This document shows, piece after piece, positions 57,081 to 64,000 of a stretch of 64,000 bases of DNA (its first letter is position 1; every line of letters starts with the position of its first letter). Made by a program: the position numbers and the translations under genes. Below the pieces are notes generated by a model. That model ran no database searches. It was given only the letters and a program-made list of their open reading frames with translations, and was not told the DNA's origin. The stretch comes from Hepsetus odoe (lineage: Eukaryota > Chordata > Actinopteri > Characiformes > Hepsetidae), in contig CM029393.1 of the NCBI GenBank assembly GCA_017165825.1, positions 7,186,638 to 7,250,637 of the forward strand. Reading direction: 5' to 3'.

Positions 57081-57225
57081 ACATTTACGGCATTTAGCAG
57101 ACGTTCTGTCCTAATTACAGGGACAGTAATTGTAAATGGAGACACTCAGGGTTGAGGGTCTTGCTCAGGGACCCAGTGGTGGTAGTGCCAGAGGAGGGAT
57201 TCGAACCTGGAACCTCTTGAGCTGC
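57081..57225 (-). repeat. V-SINE, 5'-truncated and internally deleted
   Basis: The inverted tail ACATTTACGGCATTTAGCAG is followed by a deletion of the stem, then CCTAATTACAGGGACAG, CTCAGGGTTGAGGGTCTTGC, GGACCCAGTGGTGGTAGTGC and an inverted box B-like GGATTCGAACCTGG (57197-57210). Confidence 0.8.
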
Positions 57226-57702
57226 TGATATAATCAATATCGATGCATTTAATTGCTTTCAGGATTGTTGATGCATTTGAAAAGCACAACAATAATGCTA
57301 CACTAAACAGCCTGCCACAGACAACAAGTATATTTGTTGCAACTTGCTCCAGACTCCTGCGCCTGAATGATGAATTCTTATGGCGACTCCTTTGCCCAGG
57401 GCACATTCACTGCCTTTGCTGATGAAAAGCCATGACAGGAATTCGTTAAATCAGCCTCTTTTAAATTGATTTTAGGCCTGAGTTTAGTGAGTCCAAATGA
57501 CACGAGTGGACACCAGTGACAGCGTGGTGAGTGAAATCTGAGAGAAACTGCACCAAAAAAGAAAAGCTTCACGCTTCACAATTTGCCCCAGTCTTCTACT
57601 GCTGTGGGTTAACAAGACATCTAATAATCTCAGGAAGAACAGCATCACTCTGTGTTTCCCAGAATCACAGGGAGGCTGCGGTGTTTGGGCATCAGAACGT
57701 GT
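57226..57702. other. No gene seen
   Basis: Unique sequence immediately upstream of the GA tract. Confidence 0.45.
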
Positions 57703-58037
57703 TGCTCAGAGAGAGAGAGAGGATGAGTGAAAGAGAGGGAGAGAGAAATAAAGAGTGTAAGTGAGGAAGATAAGGAAAAGTAGACATGGAGAAATGGTAT
57801 AAGGACAGGTGGAGATGGAGGGAGAGAGACAGAGAGCGAGACAGAGAGAGAGAGATAGAGAAAGAGCGAGACAGAGATATGAGAGGTAGAGCTTGCGAGA
57901 GGGAGAGAGAGATAGATAGATAGAACGAGAGGGAGAGATAGATAGATAGATAGATGGAGAGAGATCGTAAGAGTGAAAGAGAGGGAGAGAGAAATAAAGA
58001 AAGTAAGTGAGAAAGTTAAGGAAGATGGAGAGAAGGA

Positions 58038-58072
<35 letters not shown>

Positions 58073-58227
58073 CGAGAGAGAGCCAGACAGAGATTGAGTG
58101 AGAGAGAGAGAAAGGAAGAGACAGACTGAGTGAGAGAGAGAGAGAGAGAGAGGGAGAAAGAGAGAGAGAGAGAGAGACAGAGAGACAGATAGACAGACAG
58201 ATATCAAGTGAGAGAGAGAGAGAGAGG

Positions 58228-58285
<58 letters not shown>

Positions 58286-58343
58286 CAGACAGATATCAAG
58301 TGAGAGAGAGAGAAAGAGGGAGAAAGTGAGAGAGAGAGAGAGA

Positions 58344-58374
<31 letters not shown>
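57703..58374. repeat. Purine-rich (GA)n tract upstream of grm7
   Basis: About 670 bp that is overwhelmingly A and G on the plus strand, with pure GA runs (for example about 58228-58280) and small GATA (57911-57922, 57939-57952), GACA and (GT)n (58039-58057) inserts. The near mirror symmetry of pure GA runs allows triplex (H-DNA) structure in principle. Its downstream edge is about 155 bp from the nearest CCAAT box of the grm7 promoter block. Confidence 0.95.
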
Positions 58375-58381
<7 letters not shown>

Positions 58382-58528
58382 AGCTTGTTTCTGTGATGAA
58401 GCTCGATCCCGTCTTCCTTCATGCCGATGATCGTTTGCGTGTCGTTTGAGAATCGCGTTTTTGATTTTGGGTGGAGGCGCTTATTTTCTCCCTCTAATTT
58501 CCGACAAAGCTCCGCCCTCCTGCGCTTG

Positions 58529-58533
58529 ATTGG
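58529..58533 (-). promoter_or_regulatory. CCAAT box (inverted)
   Basis: ATTGG in CTTGATTGGCTTCC, an NF-Y-type site. Confidence 0.5.
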
Positions 58534-58570
58534 CTTCCAGTTTGGCGGACCCCTCCTGAGTATGAACTGG

Positions 58571-58575
58571 CCAAT
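58571..58575 (+). promoter_or_regulatory. CCAAT box
   Basis: CCAAT in ACTGGCCAATCCTGG. Confidence 0.5.
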
Positions 58576-58593
58576 CCTGGCACGGGAGTCGGG

Positions 58594-58598
58594 CCAAT
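58594..58598 (+). promoter_or_regulatory. CCAAT box
   Basis: CCAAT in TCGGGCCAATCGCAGG, 23 bp after the previous box (about two helical turns). Confidence 0.5.
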
Positions 58599-58610
58599 CG
58601 CAGGGCTGGA

Positions 58611-58618
58611 GGGCGGGG
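58611..58618 (+). promoter_or_regulatory. GC box (Sp1-type)
   Basis: GGGCGGGG, 13 bp downstream of the third CCAAT box. Confidence 0.5.
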
Positions 58619-58816
58619 TTAAACGAAAAACTGGTTGGAAAAGAAAAAGAGGGAGCGGGAGCGTCATTCCTACAAGCGGAGCTGAAGAGAAGGCGCTCTC
58701 CGGGCTCGGGTGCTGTTGCGGATGATTCCTCCTTTTGCGAGATTTTGCGGAACGAACACCAGTCGGATGCACCTGACTCCCAGGGGGAGGTGGAGAAAAG
58801 AGGGGATTAAAGGAGG

Positions 58817-58852
58817 ATGTGTGCGCGAGGGGATGCTCTGAGGGTCGAATAG
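58817..58852 (+). other. Upstream ORF 1, 11 codons
   Basis: ATG in GGAGGATGTG (A at -3 is absent, G at -3 present) opens 11 codons and ends at TAG. It would be translated only if the leader starts upstream of it. Confidence 0.4.
58833..58841 (+). other. Upstream ORF 2, minimal (Met-Leu-stop)
   Basis: ATG CTC TGA, overlapping uORF 1 in another frame. Confidence 0.35.
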
Positions 58853-58984
58853 CGCGCGAGTTGGACGCAAAGTTGCGTTTCCAGTCGGATTGCGCAACTT
58901 CTCTCCCACATCTGCGCCAGTTCGGGAGCCGCGGAGCAGAGTGGAATATCGGGGCACTTTTTTGGGGAAGGGGGTCGTGCTGCC

Positions 58985-59005
58985 ATGTTGGGGGTCTTTG
59001 GATAA
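58985..59005 (+). other. Upstream ORF 3, 6 codons
   Basis: ATG at 58985 in a GTGCTGCCATGT context, ending TAA. It lies well inside the expected leader. Confidence 0.45.
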
Positions 59006-59129
59006 GGCGGATTGCGAAGGTACTGTAGGGGGTGTTTGAGTCTGTTTAACTGGCGCAAGTTGCGCATTCCCATCCACTACTGAAAAATCCCTTCTTTTGC
59101 AACAAAAGCACCCACTTTTCCTCCAGGAA

Positions 59130-59153
59130 ATGACTCTCACTCTTTCCAGCTGA
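59130..59153 (+). other. Upstream ORF 4, 7 codons
   Basis: ATG at 59130 in an AGGAAATGA context (G at -3), ending TGA 55 nt before the grm7 start. A ribosome that translates it would need to reinitiate to reach the main ATG. Confidence 0.45.
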
Positions 59154-59208
59154 AAGTGTGAAGAAGCTCCCCGTTTTCTCTGCCTCCTCCCCAGCTGGAC
59201 GGGTCGCC

Positions 59209-59715
59209 ATGGCCAGGCGCGCACTGGCGCAGCCGCGCTCCCGGGTCCCGCGGCGGCTGCTGTGTGTGCTGGCGGCGCTGCTGGCGGCGGCCGGGGCGCA
59301 GGAGACGTACGCGCCGCACTCCATCCGGCTGGAGGGCGACGTGACGCTGGGCGGCCTCTTCCCCGTGCACGCGCGCGGCGCGGCGGGCGAGCCGTGCGGC
59401 GACGTGAAGAAGGAGAACGGCATCCACCGGCTGGAGGCCATGCTGTACGCGCTCGACCAGATCAACAGCGACGACGAGCTGCTGCCCAACATCACGCTGG
59501 GCGCGCGCGTGCTCGACACGTGCTCGCGCGACACGCACGCACTGGAGCAGTCGCTCACCTTCGTGCAGGCCCTCATCCAGAAAGACACGTCGGACGTGCG
59601 CTGCACCAACGGCGAGCCGCCCGTCTTCGTCAAGCCCGAGAAGGTGGTGGGGGTCATCGGCGCCTCGGCAAGCTCCGTCTCCATCATGGTGGCCAACATC
59701 CTCCGGCTGTTTCAG
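59209..59715 (+). CDS. grm7: Metabotropic glutamate receptor 7, coding exon 1 (partial gene)
   Basis: The first 169 residues of a class C, group III metabotropic glutamate receptor: a presynaptic Gi/o-coupled receptor that lowers cAMP and transmitter release. The ATG lies in a strong Kozak context (GTCGCCATGG) with an in-frame TGA upstream at 59131 and no other ATG between. Residues 1-30 are an Arg-rich then Leu/Ala-rich signal peptide, probably cleaved before QETYAPHSIR. Residues 35-169 are the start of the extracellular glutamate-binding Venus flytrap domain. Visible landmarks are Cys63 and Cys105 (conserved disulfide pair spacing), an N-glycosylation site NIT at 94-96, Arg74 in GIHRLEAMLYALDQ, and Ser155-Ser156 in the GASASSVSIM loop. 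Asn70 before GIHR matches mGluR7 and not the Lys of mGluR4 and mGluR8, and TSDVRCTNGEPPVFVKPEKV is mGluR7-like. The exon ends in phase 0 at CGGCTGTTTCAG|GTGAGA. The usual receptor is about 915 residues, so the rest lies beyond the window. Codon third positions are almost all G or C. grm4, grm6 or grm8 paralogues are less likely; a teleost grm7 duplicate cannot be excluded. Confidence 0.95.
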
Positions 59716-59822
59716 GTGAGAGTCCGGGGGGTCCCAGGTGGGCCGGGTGGGGTGGGCGGCTGTGAAAACAGCGAGTTGGGTCATCATGGAGCACGTGACA
59801 GTGTGGTGCGTAATGGTGTGTT

Positions 59823-60930
59823 TGAAATTGTGTGTGAGGTATCAGTGTGTTTGGGTGAGTGTAACAGTGTGTGAGGTATCAGTGTGTTTGGGTGAGTGTA
59901 ACAGTGTGTGAGGTATCAGTGTGTTTGGGTGTGTGTAACAGTGTGTGAGGTATCAGTGTGTTTGGGTGTGTGTAACAGAGAGTTAGGTAGGGAGAGAGAG
60001 AGAGAAGCGTGTGTGGGTATGTGTAACAGTGTGTTAGGTGTTATAGAGCAGTGTGTGTGGGTGTGTGTAACAGTGTGTTAGGTGTTATAGAGCAGTGTGT
60101 GTGGGTATGTGTAACAGTGTGTTAGGTGTTATAGAGCAGTGTGTGTGGGTATGTGTAACAGTGTGTTAGGTGTCAATGCATTTGAGTGTGTGTAACAGCG
60201 TATGAGGTATGAATGTGTCTGGGTGTGTGTTACAATGTGCGAGGCATCAGTGTGTTTGGATGTGTGCAACAGTGTGTGAGCTATCAGTGTGGGTGTGTAA
60301 CAGTGTGAGGTATTATAGAGCAGTGTTTGGGTGTGTGTAACAGCGTGTGAGGTATCAATGTGTTTGAGTGTGTGTAACAGTGTATGAGGTATGAATATGT
60401 TTGGGTGTGTGTAACAGTGTGTGAGGCATCAATGTGTTTGGATGTGTGTGCAACAGTGTGTGAAGTATGAGTGTGTTTGAGTGTGTGTAACAGTGTGTGA
60501 GGTATCAGTTTGTTTGGGTGTATGTTACAATGTGTGAGGTATCAGTGTGTTTGGGTGTGTGTAACAGTGTGTTTGGTGTGTGCAACAGTGTGTGAGGTAT
60601 CAGTGTGTTTTGGTGTATAACTGTGTGTGAGGTATCAGTGTGTTTGGGTGTGTGAGGTATCAGTGTGTTTGGGTGTGTAACAGTGTGTGAGGTATTATAG
60701 AGCAGTGTGTTTGTGTGTAACAGCGTGTGAGGTATGAATGTGTTAGGGTGAGTGTTACAGTGTGTGAGGTATCAGTGTGTTTGGGTGAGTGTTACAGTGT
60801 GTGAGGTATCAGTGTGTTTGGGTGAGTGTTACAGTGTGTGTATCAGTGTGTTCGGGTGAGTGTTACAGTGTGTGTATCAGTGTGTTCGGGTGAGTGTTAC
60901 AGTGTGTGTTACAGTGTGTGTGCAGCCTCT
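59823..60930. repeat. 37-bp GT-rich minisatellite in grm7 intron 1
   Basis: Units such as AACAGTGTGTGAGGTATCAG plus TGTGTTTGGGTGAGTGT (37 bp) repeat for about 1.1 kb, starting about 110 bp after the splice donor. A variant unit carries AGGTGTTATAGAGCAGTGTG. Units are similar enough to show ongoing homogenisation. A few GGTATCA frames stay open into the intron. Confidence 0.93.
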
Positions 60931-61012
60931 TATTCCACATGGTGGTTTGAGGAGAATAACTCCTTTTCTCGTGATGTTTCTTGAAGACCTCATGTTAGTG
61001 TGGGTTTGGGAG

Positions 61013-61372
61013 AACAGCTCCTCGTTCTCACAGTGGTGCTGAAAGAACAGCTCCCCGTTCTCACAATGGTGCTGAAAGAACAGCTCCCCGTTCTCCTCGT
61101 TCTCACAGTGGTGCTGAAAGAACAGCTCCCCGTTCTCCTCGTTCTCACAGCGGTGCTGAAAGAAGCGCGTGGTGGGGGCTCTGAAAGACGACTCTTTTTC
61201 TGAGCGTGGTTTTGGAAGAAGAGCTCGTTTCTCGCAGTGGTGCTGAAAGAACAGCTCCTTTTCTCACGGTGGCTCTGAAAGAACTCTCCATTCTCACAGT
61301 GATGCTTAAAGAACGGATCTTTTTTCTCTCTCACAGCAGTGCTGAAAGAACAGCTCTTGTTCAACACCATTC
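61013..61372. repeat. 33/42-bp minisatellite in grm7 intron 1
   Basis: The unit CAGTGGTGCTGAAAGAACAG plus CTCCCCGTTCTCA is 33 bp; a 42-bp form adds CCTCGTTCT. Units near the centre (61017-61160) are nearly identical and the right part is diverged. Confidence 0.9.
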
Positions 61373-61525
61373 TCACACGCCACGAGCTCCGACCATCTCT
61401 TCTCGCTCATGATTTTTATTTATTTTTTTGGTGCAAATATCTCCAAATGCAGTTGCAGCCTCCCACATCAGTGTGTCGCGGGTTTGAATGAGTGTGAATG
61501 AGTTATAAGGCAAGCTGTATGAGGT

Positions 61526-61548
61526 TATTGTTGTTGTTGTTGTTGTTG

Positions 61549-61608
<60 letters not shown>
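61526..61608. repeat. (TTG)n-(GT)n compound microsatellite
   Basis: TTG units at 61526-61550, then about 28 GT units to 61608. It gives a false poly-Cys-Val open frame. Confidence 0.95.
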
Positions 61609-61930
61609 ATTTTCACCTTCACAGCAGCTTTTATTCGTTTAACTTTAAATCCTGTGCTCAACCGGAGCAGGCCATATGTACCCCGACATTTATGCTCAGT
61701 AATTATTGCACCCGGTTCCATGTTTTTTTGCACTAGCTTTCTTCAGACTGATACCACAATTAAATGATAGCTCTGCTATCTGGTTCCCTGTAATGACGTG
61801 AGTGGATTATCCAGCTTTATTCATGCTCCACATTAGAGATAAATATAGCTAATGATGTCCCACTGGTCCAGTCAGATGCCGTGATGTTCAGATGTTTCCA
61901 CGTCTTTTGCACCGTTTGCCGATGAACAGT

Positions 61931-61936
61931 CTCCCT

Positions 61937-61975
<39 letters not shown>

Positions 61976-61999
61976 GCTCTCTCTCTCGTTCTCTCTCCT
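61931..61999. repeat. (CT)n tract
   Basis: CT-rich with TTT and CG interruptions, ending in CTCCTCAG, which mimics a 3' splice site. Confidence 0.9.
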
Positions 62000-62620
62000 C
62001 AGCTAAGATATATTTCAGGAGGGATATATTTCATGGTCAGTCCCCAGCTGCCAATACGTGCCCTGCGATTTCCTTTTTCTTCATGAAAGAGATTCTTTAG
62101 CTCTTCATTTGCATCTGCAAGCCATTTAGGACCCAAATAGTGCAATTAACAGCTTTTTTTTTTAGCAACCCATTTCATTAGAGTGATGCTGAAAGCTCAA
62201 ATTTCTGACAATAATCCCTCACGTCAAACTTCTCAATGCTGACGAGCGCAATTGTCAGCACCGCTTCATGATAAACATCTCGTGCTTGTCGCCTAACACG
62301 AAGCATCCTTGAATTAGACAATGGCCTACTCCGGTATTGACAAAAGAAGTATTTTGCTGTGACTTGTGGTAAGATATTGATTTAGCAGTGAAATCAAGAC
62401 GCAGCATCAATATCGTGGTTTAAGAAGCGTGTGACGTGTAGAAATCTAAGTGCATTACTCACGATTGCCGAAGCTCAGTCAAATAAAACACCTTTAAAAG
62501 GGAGGAAAAAAAGAAGATGACCCAAACTGGAATGCAATTTGGATCCTTTAATCCAAGTACACAGCAGCCATCTGAGGGGTGTTGATTGTTTTAGCATCTG
62601 TTGATGCAGGCAGTAATTAT
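62000..62620. other. Repeat-free block in grm7 intron 1, possible enhancer
   Basis: No repeats. It contains a POU octamer ATTTGCAT (62107-62114), GTGCAATTAACAG, TTTCATTAGAGTGATG and GAATTAGACAATGG (an AATTAGACAATGG Sox/homeobox-like pair). The block is a candidate intronic regulatory element. Nothing coding. Confidence 0.3.
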
Positions 62621-62984
62621 GAGAAGTTGTAAATCAGAGATTGTGTCTCCAGCCTTCATTTAGAAAAGTTGCCTTTTTTAATTCCACTCATTTACTTGAG
62701 AGTTTTCATTCATTCTCACTCAAACTAGGTTGTTTTGGAGCATCTGGGTTGATATTTTTAGGAGAATCCCTTTAGATTGGACAACTTCCTGTGTGGTTTG
62801 TGTGGCTGTGTTTTTCGGAGGCTTGGGAGTCAATGGCAGGGAATGTGGAAAAATGTAATAAATAAAAAAATATTTTATATGACACAGTTAATGAGGCATA
62901 ACCCACATTTTGGCTTCAACCCTAGAACTTTCAGAAACAGAAGACAGAAACTGCTGGTCATGATGAAAGTTCTCTTTTAAAGAT
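62621..62984. other. No exon seen (intron 1)
   Basis: AT-rich intronic sequence without recognisable features. Confidence 0.5.
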
Positions 62985-63560
62985 GTGTCAGAACTTCTAT
63001 CTTGGAGAACCTTTGGATCACACCTGAAAACCGTGTACAATAAAGACATTTTGCATGTAGAAAATGTTCTAAAGGTTCAAAAACAAGGTTTTCCATAAAG
63101 ATTCTTTGTCACAGAAGATACTTCCAGAAAGATTTTGCTCATCCAAAGAGCCATGTTTGTTTTGGCAAATAGTGTATCTTTTTCTAGATTCATACGATAT
63201 TCCTCCACTCAAGGTTCTTTGCCCATGAAAGTTTTGTGGCTTACCTAAAGACCGTTTTTATATTTTGCTTGTGAAGAACCTTTCAAAGATTCAAAGGATG
63301 ATTCTCCACAAAAAGCCTCTTTGCCACAAAAGCTTCTTTGAGAATCAAAATTCAGCTTAACTGAAGAGCGATAAACAGATCTGTGCACGTGGAGAACCCT
63401 TTAAAGCTCCAAAGAGTGGTTTTCTTGAAAAGTAGGTTCCTTCAGGGAACCAAAGATGGTAATACTATGGCACCATCCAAAGAACCTTTTTAAGAATGAT
63501 GGAGCTTCTCCAGAACCTTGTATTGGTTCAAACAGCATATTTGAAATCCCAGTGACATTT
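62985..63560. repeat. Degenerate GGTTCT/AGAACC repeat
   Basis: Inverted pairs of AGAACCTTT and GGTTCTTT/GGTTC recur (for example 63007, 63077, 63211, 63268, 63393, 63434, 63482). A stretch GGTTCCTTCAGGGAACCAAA with ATACTATGGCACC (63426-63472) matches a dispersed repeat common in fishes. Confidence 0.65.
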
Positions 63561-64000
63561 AAAGAAAAGCCTCTGCACCAGTTCAATCTCGAGCCATGTT
63601 CTGCGCAAACAAATGCTTCTCAGTCTTATTGATTTCATACAGAAACCATCAATGGCTTGCCACTATTGTAATGGCCAGGAAGACCTAAAATGAACAAGAG
63701 TGCATGTTATTATGGTTCTCCAATGGTCTGTTATTGCCTATTGATTTTTGACACGGTTCACATGTTTTCATGGGCCTCAATGAGGTGTTGCCTTGGGCTT
63801 GGTAAGTACAGTATATGCTAGCTATCACTCACTGTCAGGCCACCAAGATGGAACTGACAATGGCCTCAGTAGGCAAACTCTAAAAATATCAGTATCTAGT
63901 GGAGCACACAGCCCTTAACCTACAAACTGAAGTGCTCTGTAGCTCCGATTATTCAACGCCTGCCTGAAAAGTTGAAATGACAAGCAGGACGCCGTTGTTT
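63561..64000. other. No exon seen (intron 1, right edge)
   Basis: Unique intronic sequence to the end of the window. Confidence 0.5.

Larger units (their letters stand above)
58430..59208 (+). promoter_or_regulatory. grm7: grm7 promoter and 5' leader, CpG-rich
   Basis: CG density rises sharply from about 58430 and stays high through exon 1 and a little beyond (to about 59760), unlike the AT-rich rest of the window. Three CCAAT boxes (58529-58533 inverted, 58571-58575, 58594-58598) and GC boxes (58512-58517 inverted CCGCCC, 58611-58618 GGGCGGGG) cluster in about 110 bp. No convincing TATA box is visible. The transcription start is probably between about 58640 and 58830 by analogy with CCAAT/Sp1 promoters, so the leader would be some 380-570 nt. 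That is inference. Confidence 0.65.
59716..64000 (+). other. grm7: Start of grm7 intron 1
   Basis: It opens with the consensus donor GTGAGA. No sequence encoding the expected next segment (starting IPQISYASTAPELS in vertebrate group III receptors) occurs in the remaining 4.3 kb, so the intron extends past the window. Intron 1 of GRM7 is very long in mammals. The intron holds two minisatellites, several microsatellites and a repeat-free block, listed separately. Confidence 0.85.

Noticed and set aside
58421..58810. 129-codon ATG frame across the promoter block
   Set aside because: It runs through the CCAAT and GC boxes, has no recognisable domain, and lies upstream of the likely transcription start.
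59046..59787. Antisense frames of 216-217 codons and a second plus-strand frame of 167 codons across grm7 exon 1
   Set aside because: The exon uses almost only G or C at third positions, which removes stops from other frames. The products are low-complexity Arg/Ala/Gly chains and only the mGluR frame shows family conservation.
59823..61372. Regular repeats as a CRISPR array
   Set aside because: The units are contiguous tandem repeats without unique spacers, in a vertebrate intron.
61931..62032. CT tract ending CTCCTCAG followed by about 30 bp and GTCAGT as a grm7 exon
   Set aside because: The donor is weak, and the sequence does not encode the expected IPQISYAS continuation of exon 2. It is a splice-site mimic.

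Overview
The window reads as teleost fish nuclear DNA. It is AT-rich and intron/intergenic in character, dense in tRNA-derived SINEs, V-SINE-type 3' tails, an internally deleted Tc1/mariner transposon and long tetranucleotide arrays. It has no bacterial-style gene packing. An ostariophysan fish (characin or catfish-like) is a guess from the repeat flavour only.

Only one protein-coding exon can be supported: coding exon 1 of a group III metabotropic glutamate receptor, best matched to grm7, at 59209-59715 on the plus strand. It encodes a signal peptide and the first part of the glutamate-binding Venus flytrap lobe and ends at a consensus splice donor. A CG-dense promoter/leader block (about 58430-59208) precedes it, with three CCAAT boxes, GC boxes and four short upstream ORFs. 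A roughly 670-bp purine (GA) tract lies just upstream of that block. From 59716 to the window end is the start of grm7 intron 1, which opens with a 37-bp GT-rich minisatellite of about 1.1 kb and then a 33/42-bp minisatellite. Exon 2 is not in the window.

The first 57 kb look like a gene desert upstream of grm7. Its recognisable content is repeats: (a) about 22 copies or fragments of a tRNA-derived SINE, here called family A, with a TGAAAGTGAAAGTGAC-type tail; (b) six copies of a longer teleost repeat, here called family B; (c) a composite SINE that joins an A-type tRNA head to a B-type tail, with perfect target-site duplications at several copies; (d) four V-SINE copies or tails; (e) two copies of a Tc1 deletion derivative, one with perfect 67-bp terminal inverted repeats; (f) two non-LTR retrotransposon fragments; (g) a 256-bp solo-LTR-like insertion inside a degenerate minisatellite; (h) simple arrays of TCTA/TCTG, GGAT, ATATC, CA and TA. 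Blocks of non-repetitive, homeobox-site-rich sequence may be conserved regulatory elements of grm7, which only alignment can test.

I found no system that I can call new in function. The strongest second-look items are the composite SINE family, the perfect-TIR Tc1 derivative, the layered repeats around grm7 exon 1 with its uORF-rich leader, and a possible unrecognised first exon near 14616. SINE and repeat names are from memory; no database was searched.
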